A stretch of DNA of 64,000 bases, taken from the NCBI GenBank assembly GCA_902572345.1, contig CACGEW010000002.1, forward strand, positions 62,001 through 126,000, written 5' to 3'. Shown here in pieces: positions 9,758 through 16,845 of this stretch; position 1 is the first letter of the stretch, and each line of letters begins with the position of its first letter. Made by a program: the position numbers and the translations under genes. Below the pieces are notes generated by a model. The model saw only the letters and a list, made by a program, of their open reading frames with translations, did no database searches and was not told the DNA's origin. Source of the DNA: an uncultured Pelagibacteraceae bacterium. Lineage in GTDB: Bacteria; Pseudomonadota; Alphaproteobacteria; Pelagibacterales; Pelagibacteraceae.

Positions 9758-10501
9758 TTAATTATCTAAATTTCCCCATTCATCTTGATTATTAACAGAA
9801 TTTTTTATTTTATTCTCTCTATCTTGAAGATAAATGCTTTTTAAAGAGGAATATAAATCTATAGAATTTTTCTCTAAACTTTCAAAATTTCTATCATTGT
9901 CAGCCCTAAAGTCAATTGTACCTGTAGCTTTGACAGAGTAATAATCCAAGTTGTTACCTGATGCACCTAAAAGTTCTTTCTCTCTAATAGTAACATGCGC
10001 AAAAGGATCTACAAAAGTATCCGCGACCATACCTATCGAGTCCCTAACTGTTGTAGGACCAAATAATGGAAGGACAAAATAACACCCTGCACCAAATCCA
10101 TATGTTCCTAAAGTTTGACCCACATCTTCTTTGCTCGGTTTAAGTCCAATCCTTTCAGCAGGATTTAAAAAGCCTAAAATTCCCACAGTCGAATTTATTG
10201 CAAAACTTCCAACAGAGTGACCTAATTGTTTAAAGTTGCCTTGCATTACATTGTTAGGAATTGATAATAAAGTTCCTATATTTGAAGTAAAATTACTCGT
10301 GCCTGTTTTCAATGGATCGGGCAATTTATTGTATCCTTTTGCCAAAGGTTCTAAAATTATATCATCTAATGCCATATTAAATTTAAAAATTGCTCTGCTA
10401 GTGCTTTCAAAACATTCTTCAGTTGAGTTAGCATTAGGTACAAAAACCAAAATAATTACGAGGGCGAATGCTAATTTTTTTAAATTAATTATAAATTTCA
10501 T
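9758..10501 (-). CDS. mlaA: MlaA/VacJ family outer-membrane lipid-asymmetry protein
   Basis: MlaA removes misplaced phospholipids from the outer leaflet of the outer membrane. The 247-residue product has a signal sequence (about 1-26) and the VacJ core: AIFKFNMALDDIILEPLAKGY, the NFTSNIGTLLSIPNNVMQG region, FAINSTVGILGFLNPAERIGL, and GQTLGTYGFGAGCYFVLPLFGPTTVRDSIG. Family members are often lipoproteins, but the only nearby cysteine here (in STEECFES) is not preceded by a lipobox, so this copy may be held by its transmembrane-like helices alone. It is the first gene of mlaA-mlaC. A good promoter reading leftwards lies at 10535-10562. Confidence 0.92.
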   Translation of the reverse strand: MKFIINLKKLAFALVIILVFVPNANSTEECFESTSRAIFKFNMALDDIILEPLAKGYNKLPDPLKTGTSNFTSNIGTLLSIPNNVMQGNFKQLGHSVGSFAINSTVGILGFLNPAERIGLKPSKEDVGQTLGTYGFGAGCYFVLPLFGPTTVRDSIGMVADTFVDPFAHVTIREKELLGASGNNLDYYSVKATGTIDFRADNDRNFESLEKNSIDLYSSLKSIYLQDRENKIKNSVNNQDEWGNLDN

Positions 10502-10534
10502 AATGGCTATATATATATATTTAACTTATATTCT

Positions 10535-10562
10535 ATAATAAATTTAGTTAAAATTTAGTCAA
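10535..10562 (-). promoter_or_regulatory. Promoter of mlaA-mlaC
   Basis: On the minus strand TTGACT (10557-10562) and TATTAT (10535-10540) are separated by 16 bases, each one or two bases off consensus. Predicted transcription start is near 10527, leaving a leader of about 26 bases before the mlaA ATG at 10501, which includes a (TA)n run. Confidence 0.6.
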
Positions 10563-10596
10563 AGTTATGAATAAAGGGAATCTACCCCAATAAGTA

Positions 10597-11304
10597 ATGA
10601 AAATATTCGAAAATTTTTCTCCAAATTTTACAAAAAAAACCAGAACTAAAGAGAAAATTAAATTTGTGATCATACATTATACAGGCATGCAATCAGAAAT
10701 TGAATCTGTTCAAAGGCTCAAAGATCCTAAATTTAAAGTTAGTTGTCATTATTTAATAAATAGAAATGGTGCAGTGACTCGGCTGGTAAAAGACACCAAT
10801 ATTTCTTGGCATGCCGGGAAATCTAAGTGGAAAAAGTTTAATAACCTTAATTATAACTCTATTGGTATTGAATTGGTAAATAAAGGGCATCAATACGGGT
10901 ATGAGAGCTTTAGAGCAAAACAAATTAATAGTTTAATTTTACTGTGTAAAATTCTAAAAAAAAAATATGGAATTAAGAAAGAAAATTTTCTAGGCCATTC
11001 TGATGTTGCACCGTTAAGAAAAAAAGACCCAGGTGAAAAATTCCCTTGGAAAAAACTAAATTTTCACAATGTAGGCAAATGGTACAAAAAAGAACGAAAT
11101 CTTGCAAAAATGAGCAAAGAAGAAATGGAAATAAAATTTTTTAAAAATTTGCATAAACTGGGGTTTAGATATTTCAGTTTAAAAAAACGAAATATTAAAG
11201 ATAAAAAAGTTATTATATCCTTCCAAAGGCATTATTTGCCAAAGCATGTTACCGGAAAATTAGATAGAAAAACCTTCGAAATTAGCCATTTTTTAACGAA
11301 ATAA
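10597..11304 (+). CDS. N-acetylmuramoyl-L-alanine amidase (AmpD/AmiD type)
   Basis: Amidase_2-family zinc enzyme that cuts the bond between N-acetylmuramic acid and L-alanine in muropeptides. The 235-residue product shows zinc ligand motif FVIIHYTGMQS (His), SCHYLINRNGAVTRLV, the substrate-side WHAGKS, NSIGIELVNKG, and the second histidine plus catalytic aspartate in GHSDVAPLRKKDPG. After residue 160 there is a small helical domain resembling a peptidoglycan-binding module (IKFFKNLHKLGFRYFS...FQRHYLP). There is no signal peptide, so it should act in the cytoplasm on recycled muropeptides like AmpD, although the two-domain layout is more like AmiD. The gene stands alone between divergent mlaA and rnpB. 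Confidence 0.88.
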   Translation: MKIFENFSPNFTKKTRTKEKIKFVIIHYTGMQSEIESVQRLKDPKFKVSCHYLINRNGAVTRLVKDTNISWHAGKSKWKKFNNLNYNSIGIELVNKGHQYGYESFRAKQINSLILLCKILKKKYGIKKENFLGHSDVAPLRKKDPGEKFPWKKLNFHNVGKWYKKERNLAKMSKEEMEIKFFKNLHKLGFRYFSLKKRNIKDKKVIISFQRHYLPKHVTGKLDRKTFEISHFLTK

Positions 11305-11314
11305 CTCAAACATC

Positions 11315-11343
11315 TTGATTAACATTCTGCAATTCATTAAAAG
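11315..11343 (+). promoter_or_regulatory. Promoter of rnpB
   Basis: TTGATT (11315-11320) and TAAAAG (11338-11343) are 17 bases apart. A start about 7 bases after the -10 box falls at 11350, exactly the first base of the RNase P RNA P1 helix, which is strong positional support. Confidence 0.55.
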
Positions 11344-11349
11344 CATAAT

Positions 11350-11706
11350 GCCAGATAATTGGATAGTCGCTATTATTAATTTAATAGAGGAAAGTCCGGG
11401 CTCCGTAAAGACACAGTGCCAGCTAATAACTGGCGAAGGTGACTTCAGGGATAGTGCCACAGAAAATAAACCGCCTTATCAAGGCAAGGGTGAAACGGCG
11501 AGGTAAGAGCTCACCGGTTTTTTGGTAACAAAAAACGCACGGCAAACCCCACTGGGAGCAAGGTTAAATAGAGAGGACATAGTGTGTAATACACGAAAAA
11601 CAGTCTTTAGTTAGTCCTCTGGGTTAACCGCTTGAGCTTAAGTGTGAATTTAAGCCTAGAGAAATGACATCTTCAATGACAGAACCCGGCTTACAGATTA
11701 TCTGGC
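11350..11706 (+). ncRNA. rnpB: RNase P RNA (bacterial type A)
   Basis: This is the catalytic RNA that trims tRNA 5' leaders. The ends form a perfect 10-bp P1 helix: GCCAGATAAT at 11350-11359 with ATTATCTGGC at 11697-11706. Conserved core segments are easy to read: GAGGAAAGTCCGGGCTCC at about 11388, the ACAGTGCCAG..CTGGCG hairpin, AGGGATAGTGCCACAGAAA, AAGGGTGAAACGGCG, CACTGGGAGCAAGGTTAAATAGAG, and the 3' universal AGAAATGACA...ACAGAACCCGGCTTACAG. Length is about 357 nt. A T run (about 11707-11712) follows immediately and may end transcription. A 63-codon open frame starting at 11315 lies inside it and is not a gene. The remaining bases to mraZ (11707-11857) hold the dcw promoter and operator. 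Confidence 0.97.
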
Positions 11707-11764
11707 TTTTTTCCTGATAAAAAAATGTTCTATATTTGTGCTTTTTTAGCTATGTATTAACTTA

Positions 11765-11792
11765 TTGACTAATCTATAAAAACCCATACTAT
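11765..11792 (+). promoter_or_regulatory. Candidate promoter of the dcw cluster (Pmra)
   Basis: TTGACT (11765-11770) and TACTAT (11787-11792) are separated by 16 bases. Transcription would start near 11799, about 60 bases before mraZ. The -10 box begins on the last base of the first CCCAT repeat and ends just before the second, so a protein bound to those repeats would cover it. Confidence 0.5.
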
Positions 11793-11807
11793 CCCATCAA
11801 ATCCCAT
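11783..11807 (+). promoter_or_regulatory. Three CCCAT direct repeats, probable MraZ operator
   Basis: CCCAT occurs at 11783, 11793 and 11803, an exact 10-bp period, one helical turn, 51 bases before mraZ. MraZ of E. coli is reported to bind TGGG-type repeats with 5-base spacers upstream of its own gene. Here the same core appears as its complement (ATGGG on the minus strand). The placement across the predicted -10 and start region fits repression of the whole cluster by MraZ. Confidence 0.65.
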
Positions 11808-11857
11808 TATGGAGGGTATATTGAAAAAGTTAAATATTAAAAGGTTTTGCAAAGAAA

Positions 11858-12322
11858 ATGTTTTTATCAAGTTACGAGAACAAGATAGACAAGAAAGGTC
11901 GTGTTTCAGTGCCTGCTACTTTTAGATCTTATTTGAACTCTATGGGTTACAACGGATTTATAACTTACCCGTCATTTAATCATTCAGCGTTAGAAGCCTG
12001 CTCACAAGATAGAATAGAAAAACTTTCTAATACTATAGACTCTTTAAATCCTTTTGAAGAAAAAAGGGATTTTTTTGCTACTTCTGTTCTATCAGAAAGT
12101 GAAAACTTACAGTTTGATACCGAAGGGAGAATTTCTCTATCTATCAAATTATTAAATCATGCAAAAATAGATAATAAAATTTTATTCGTTGGTCTTGGTA
12201 AGACCTTCCAAATTTGGGAACCAAAACTTTTTGAAAAATTTAAAACTATAGCAAGAAAAAAAGCTTATCAAAATAGATCTAGCTTAAAATGGGAAAATAA
12301 ACAGAAGGGAGAACTGTCATGA
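11858..12322 (+). CDS. mraZ: Transcriptional regulator MraZ
   Basis: MraZ is the DNA-binding regulator encoded at the head of dcw clusters and acts on its own promoter. The 154-residue product has the two tandem AbrB-like SpoVT/MraZ domains. The first starts MFLSSYENKIDKKGRVSVPATFRSYL, with the conserved DxKGRxxxPxxFR motif; the second repeats it as FDTEGRISLSIKLLNHAKI. Both are needed to form the DNA-contact loops. The stop codon overlaps the ftsZ start in ATGA, so MraZ and FtsZ are translationally coupled, an unusual pairing. Three 10-bp-spaced CCCAT boxes upstream are its likely target. Confidence 0.95.
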   Translation: MFLSSYENKIDKKGRVSVPATFRSYLNSMGYNGFITYPSFNHSALEACSQDRIEKLSNTIDSLNPFEEKRDFFATSVLSESENLQFDTEGRISLSIKLLNHAKIDNKILFVGLGKTFQIWEPKLFEKFKTIARKKAYQNRSSLKWENKQKGELS

Positions 12323-13788
12323 GTATAAATATAGGAGGAGGAGAACTTAAAGAATTGAAACCTAGAATATTAGTTTTAGGTGTTGGCGGAGCTGGAGGAA
12401 ATGCAATAAATGCAATGATCGAGTCAGGTATGGAAGGCGTCGAATTTGTTGCAGTGAACACTGATGCGCAAGATTTAAAAATGAGCAAAGCTCAAGCTAA
12501 AATCCAAATTGGAATGAATTTAACAAAAGGTTTAGGAGCTGGAGCAAAACACGATATTGGACAAGCTGCTGCAGATGAGTCATTGAATGAAATAATAAAT
12601 TATATGCAAGGCGCTAATATGGTTTTTATTACTTCTGGAATGGGCGGAGGAACAGGGACTGGTGCATCGCATGTTATAGCTAAAGCGGCAAGAGAATTAA
12701 ATATTCTTACAGTTGGTGTAACAACATTACCTTTTTCTTATGAAGGCCCTAAAAGGATGAGAAGAGCTGTTGAAGGATTAGAAGAATTTAAAAAACATTT
12801 AGACACTGTAATAGTGGTGCCTAACCAAAATCTTTTTAAAATTGCTAGTGAAACAACTACTTTTGAAGAGTCATTTAATCTATCTAACAATGTTTTAAAA
12901 CATGGAGTGCAGAGCGTGACCGACTTGATGGTAAGACCCGGAATGATAAATTTAGATTTCGCTGATGTTGAAACTGTAATGAGCGCTATGGGCAAAGCTA
13001 TGATGGGAACAGGTGAAGCAGATGGAGATAATAGAGCAATGGTGGCAACAGAGATGGCTTTAAACAATCCTTTGATAGATGAGTATTCTCTTCAAGGAGC
13101 AAAAGGATTGTTAATAAATATTACTGGTGGAAATGATCTTACTCTTTTTGAAGTAGATCAGTCTGTAAATAAAATTAGAGCGGAGGTTGATCCAGAAGCA
13201 GAATTAATTTTTGGAGCAATTAAAGACGAGAACATGACTGGTAAAATTAGAGTATCAATAGTTGCAACTGCATTAGACGGACAACAAACTGAAAATAAAA
13301 CAGTTTTAAACATGGTCTCACGTATTCATAATCGAAATACAGGTTACTCTGAAAATTTATTTTCACAAAATCAAAGACTGGAAAATAATACTTTAGGTTC
13401 TATTGATGGAGCAACGGCGCTTAAACTTGATGAAACGTATCAAATTGATGAGGAGCAAAGCAATTCCTTTAATAATATTGAACAAAATTTAGAAAATGAA
13501 AGTTCAATTGTTTCATCTATTGGCCCAGAAAATGTTGTTAACAACATACCAGCAGGAGTTTCTATTGAAAGCGCATCTTACATAGAGAACAATAACCTAG
13601 ATGAAAGTGAGAACAGTAGTGATGAATACACTCCAAAGTTATTTTCTGAAGAGCAAAACTATCAGAATGAGGAAAGTAAAGAAATTAAAGATCAAGTTGA
13701 TCAAGATACTGAACAATTATTTGATCAAGACGTAAACGAAGACGAAGACTTTGAAATTCCCGCTTTTTTAAGAAAACAAAAGTTTTAA
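12319..13788 (+). CDS. ftsZ: Cell division protein FtsZ
   Basis: FtsZ is the tubulin-like GTPase that forms the division ring at mid-cell. The 489-residue product contains the nucleotide-binding block ([17 protein letters not shown]), the tubulin signature [12 protein letters not shown], the T7 synergy-loop region [11 protein letters not shown], and the GTPase C-terminal domain to about residue 330. A long acidic, glutamine- and asparagine-rich linker follows (about 340-470), ending in the conserved C-terminal peptide [11 protein letters not shown] that binds FtsA and other partners. The gene lies directly behind mraZ with a 4-base overlap rather than behind ftsA, as in most bacteria. SD-like AGGAGG bases occur only inside the coding region, so initiation probably relies on coupling to mraZ. 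Confidence 0.98.
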   Translation: MSINIGGGELKELKPRILVLGVGGAGGNAINAMIESGMEGVEFVAVNTDAQDLKMSKAQAKIQIGMNLTKGLGAGAKHDIGQAAADESLNEIINYMQGANMVFITSGMGGGTGTGASHVIAKAARELNILTVGVTTLPFSYEGPKRMRRAVEGLEEFKKHLDTVIVVPNQNLFKIASETTTFEESFNLSNNVLKHGVQSVTDLMVRPGMINLDFADVETVMSAMGKAMMGTGEADGDNRAMVATEMALNNPLIDEYSLQGAKGLLINITGGNDLTLFEVDQSVNKIRAEVDPEAELIFGAIKDENMTGKIRVSIVATALDGQQTENKTVLNMVSRIHNRNTGYSENLFSQNQRLENNTLGSIDGATALKLDETYQIDEEQSNSFNNIEQNLENESSIVSSIGPENVVNNIPAGVSIESASYIENNNLDESENSSDEYTPKLFSEEQNYQNEESKEIKDQVDQDTEQLFDQDVNEDEDFEIPAFLRKQKF

Positions 13789-13806
13789 TGAGCAAATTTT
13801 GGATTC

Positions 13807-14817
13807 ATGAACAATCAAACTTCATCACTGGAATACTCCCATTTTCCAGTGATGTTGAATGAAATATTAAATTTATCTGCACTTGCCAAAGGAAAAAAAA
13901 TTATTGACTGCACTTTTGGTGGTGGCGGTTATTCAAGAAAGATTTTAAAGACATCTAAATCAAGCGTAATAGCTCTGGATAGAGACCAAAGAACTTTACC
14001 GCTAGCCAAAGAACTAGAAAAACAATTTCCTGATCGATTTAAATTCTTCCAAATTAAGTTTAGCCAATTAGAGACTGCTTCCAAAGAAAAGGTAGATATT
14101 ATAATTTTTGACCTAGGATTGTCTTCCATTCAATTGGATGATTTAAGCAGAGGTTTTTCTTTTAAATCAAAAAAAAATCTAGATATGAGAATGGGGCTTA
14201 ATGAGATGTCCGCTTTAGATGCAATTAATAATTTGAGTGAACAAGAATTAAAATCAATCATCAAAATTCTAGGAGATGAAAAAGAAGCATTTAAAATTGC
14301 AAAAAATATTATAAAACACAGAGAAATTAAAAAGATTACTAGCACAACAGATTTAGTAAAAATTATTGAAAGAAGTAAAAAAAATAATTACTCAAAAAAA
14401 ATTAACCCATGTACAAAAACTTTTCAGGCACTCAGAATTTTTGTGAACAAAGAAATTACAGAATTAATTAATGGGGTGATATCTGCAGCTAAAAAGTTAA
14501 AACCAGGAGGTAAAATTTTAGTTGTAAGTTTTCATTCAATAGAGGACAGAATCATAAAATATTTTTTTACTAACTTTTCTAAAAATAAATCCAGATCATC
14601 AAGATATTTTCCAGATTTCAAAGAAAAAGATACGTCTTTATTTGAAGCTTATAAAAATGATTTTTTGATTCCCACAAACAAAGAAATTTTAGAGAATAGA
14701 AGATCAAGATCAGCAAAATTGAGATACGCAACAAGGAGCAAAAATAAATTTCAATACCCAAATAAATTAATTATAAAATTTAAAAAGTATTTAGATTTGG
14801 AGTCTGTGCATGTTTAA
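13807..14817 (+). CDS. rsmH: 16S rRNA (cytosine-1402-N4)-methyltransferase
   Basis: RsmH (MraW) methylates the exocyclic nitrogen of C1402 in the decoding centre of 16S rRNA. The 336-residue product begins with the family opening HFPVMLNEIL, followed by the SAM loop IIDCTFGGGGYSRKIL. DLGLSSIQLDD, RGFSFKSKKNLDMRM, and the C-terminal VVSFHSIEDRIIKYFF and NRRSRSAKLR motifs are also present. It is in its usual dcw position before ftsL, but here ftsZ separates it from mraZ. The 3' end overlaps ftsL by 8 bases. Confidence 0.97.
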   Translation: MNNQTSSLEYSHFPVMLNEILNLSALAKGKKIIDCTFGGGGYSRKILKTSKSSVIALDRDQRTLPLAKELEKQFPDRFKFFQIKFSQLETASKEKVDIIIFDLGLSSIQLDDLSRGFSFKSKKNLDMRMGLNEMSALDAINNLSEQELKSIIKILGDEKEAFKIAKNIIKHREIKKITSTTDLVKIIERSKKNNYSKKINPCTKTFQALRIFVNKEITELINGVISAAKKLKPGGKILVVSFHSIEDRIIKYFFTNFSKNKSRSSRYFPDFKEKDTSLFEAYKNDFLIPTNKEILENRRSRSAKLRYATRSKNKFQYPNKLIIKFKKYLDLESVHV

Positions 14818-15127
14818 AATGAAATTTTTAATTTCCGCCTCCATATTCATAATTTTTCTAGCATTAACCTCTACAATAAAAAATAAAACTCGCTTAATCG
14901 AGAAGAACATTAGATTTCTCAACTCAAAAATTTTTTTAAAGAAAAAAAATATTAATGAAGCTCAACTAGACCTTCATTATCTTACTTCACCCGCTGAAAT
15001 AGAAAAAAAATTAAATACAATAGGATTTTTAAATTATAAACCTATTTCCCTCTCAAATATATTTTTCGATATTTCAGATTTTAATGAAATTGAAAATAAA
15101 ATTACAAATATTAAAAAATATAAATGA
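14810..15127 (+). CDS. ftsL: FtsL-like divisome protein
   Basis: This is a small bitopic membrane protein of 105 residues. One transmembrane segment lies near the N-terminus (about residues 4-21), then a lysine-rich helical stretch able to form a coiled coil and a short C-terminal tail. FtsL proteins diverge greatly in sequence. The call rests on size, topology and position between rsmH and ftsI, its standard place, where it would join FtsB and FtsQ to activate FtsW-FtsI. The fragment EAQLDLHYLTSPAEIEKKLN resembles the 'yLtsP.RIEklA' region seen in alphaproteobacterial FtsL. It overlaps rsmH by 8 bases and ftsI by 4. Confidence 0.75.
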   Translation: MFKMKFLISASIFIIFLALTSTIKNKTRLIEKNIRFLNSKIFLKKKNINEAQLDLHYLTSPAEIEKKLNTIGFLNYKPISLSNIFFDISDFNEIENKITNIKKYK

Positions 15128-16845
15128 AGAAAAAATATAAAAAGGATAATAATATAAATCAAAGAAGTTTTTATTTTGAAGACTATCTAGAAACTGATAA
15201 AAAAAATAAAAGGTTAAAAAGATATAATAATTTCCAAGATAGAATCTATATATTATTTTTTTTATTTTTTTCTTTAATATTAATATTTTCAATTAGAATT
15301 ACTCACATTGCTCTTGATAAAAAAGATAATTTTAATTTTGAGAAAGAAAAGTCAAAATTTTCATTATTGAGAAGAGACATTGTTGACAGAAAAGGAGTAA
15401 TTATTTCAAGAAATGTAAATACTTTTCATGTAGCAATTAATCCTAGTTTGGTAAAAGATAAAAAAAATTTTTTAATTAAATTAAGATTAAATTTTCCCGA
15501 AATCGATATAAATAAAATCGAAAAAAAATTAAGTAAGGACAAATATTTTAGATTAAAGAAGAGAATTGATCAAAATGATAAAGAAAAATTTTGGGCTCTG
15601 GGGGAGAAAGCAATAAAATTTGAACCTTTCCAGGCAAGAATGTATACCCATGGAAATTTGTTTAGTCATATAATTGGACAAGTTGATTATGATAACTACG
15701 GTATTTCAGGCATAGAAAAATTTTTTGATAAAGAATTAAAAAAAAAGAGTCATTTAAATAAGCCTCTTAAATTAACTTTAGATAGCAACATTCAATATAT
15801 TATCAACAAAGAGGTAAGTAGTGCCATTAAAATTTTTGATGCTACTGGAGGGGCGGCCTTATTGATGGATGTAAATAATGGAGATATTTTATCTTTAGTC
15901 TCTTTACCAAATTTTAATATTAATCAAAGATCAACAATTAAGGATAAAAAATTTATAAATAAAATTACCAAAGGTGTCTATGAACTTGGTTCAATTTTTA
16001 AAACATTTACTGTGGCATTAGCACTTGATCATAATTTAGTTGAGACTGGAACACTTCTTGAAAACATTCCAAAAAAAATTAAATGCTCAATTCATGAAAT
16101 TACAGATATGAAAGAGCATCCAAAGAATTTATCTGTCGAAGAAATTTTAATAAGATCATCTAACGTGGGTTCAGTAATTCTTGCAAAGAAGGTTGGGGAA
16201 AAAAAATATAAGGAGTTTATTAAAAAAGCTAAACTTACTAATAATCCTGATATTGAATTAGAAGAGGTAGGGATGCCCCATCAACTTAAGTGGAACAAAT
16301 GTAAGTTAGAAACAATTTCGTATGGACATGGTATCACTACTACACCTCTACAAGCTACAGCGCTATATGCTGCTATGACTAATGGTGGAAAATTGATCAC
16401 ACCTAGTTTGATTAAAGATAGAACAATTAAATACTCAGGATCAATAATATCTAAAGAAACTAGCATCAAACTAAGCAAAATCTTAAGGAAAGTTGTTAAC
16501 AGTAAGATCGGTACTGCAAGTTTAGCTGACAAAGACGGTTATTATGTTGGTGGCAAAACTGGAACCGCTGAAAGTTATGGAGATAAAAGAAATAGAATTA
16601 ATACTTTTATTTCTATTTTTCCTACCAATAAACCTAGTTACACACTTTTTGTAATGTTAGAAAATCCTAAAATCAACAAAGATCTAATTTATAATTATAG
16701 GGGTATTGAAACAAAGGCGCCATATAACACTTCAGGCTGGAATTCTGTTTATGTGGCTGGCAAAATAATAGAGAAAATAGGACCAATTTTAGCCATAAAT
16801 AATAGTGAGTTTACTAATTTGCATGTTGCTGAAAAAACTAATTAA
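15124..16845 (+). CDS. ftsI: Division-specific peptidoglycan transpeptidase PBP3 (FtsI)
   Basis: FtsI cross-links septal peptidoglycan in partnership with FtsW. The 573-residue product has a lysine-rich cytoplasmic tail, one membrane anchor (about 43-62), the PBP dimerisation domain starting RRDIVDRKGVIISRNV, and a transpeptidase domain. Its three active-site motifs are intact: SIFK (serine nucleophile, in ELGSIFKTF), SSN (in IRSSNVGS) and KTG (in GGKTGTAESYG). The protein overlaps ftsL by 4 bases at the front and runs past the murEF start at the back. It is in the normal ftsL-ftsI-murE order. Confidence 0.96.
   Translation: MKKKYKKDNNINQRSFYFEDYLETDKKNKRLKRYNNFQDRIYILFFLFFSLILIFSIRITHIALDKKDNFNFEKEKSKFSLLRRDIVDRKGVIISRNVNTFHVAINPSLVKDKKNFLIKLRLNFPEIDINKIEKKLSKDKYFRLKKRIDQNDKEKFWALGEKAIKFEPFQARMYTHGNLFSHIIGQVDYDNYGISGIEKFFDKELKKKSHLNKPLKLTLDSNIQYIINKEVSSAIKIFDATGGAALLMDVNNGDILSLVSLPNFNINQRSTIKDKKFINKITKGVYELGSIFKTFTVALALDHNLVETGTLLENIPKKIKCSIHEITDMKEHPKNLSVEEILIRSSNVGSVILAKKVGEKKYKEFIKKAKLTNNPDIELEEVGMPHQLKWNKCKLETISYGHGITTTPLQATALYAAMTNGGKLITPSLIKDRTIKYSGSIISKETSIKLSKILRKVVNSKIGTASLADKDGYYVGGKTGTAESYGDKRNRINTFISIFPTNKPSYTLFVMLENPKINKDLIYNYRGIETKAPYNTSGWNSVYVAGKIIEKIGPILAINNSEFTNLHVAEKTN

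Noticed and set aside
10508-10521. (TA)n run in front of mlaA as a possible phase-variable repeat
   Set aside because: Only about seven units in a very AT-rich spacer; no evidence of switching and it lies in the predicted 5' leader.
11315-11506. 63-codon open frame in front of mraZ
   Set aside because: It lies mostly inside the conserved RNase P RNA; the codons follow RNA core motifs, not a protein.
16805-16822. GTG start 18 bases upstream of murEF
   Set aside because: The ATG at 16823 gives a normal MurE N-terminus and a shorter overlap with ftsI.
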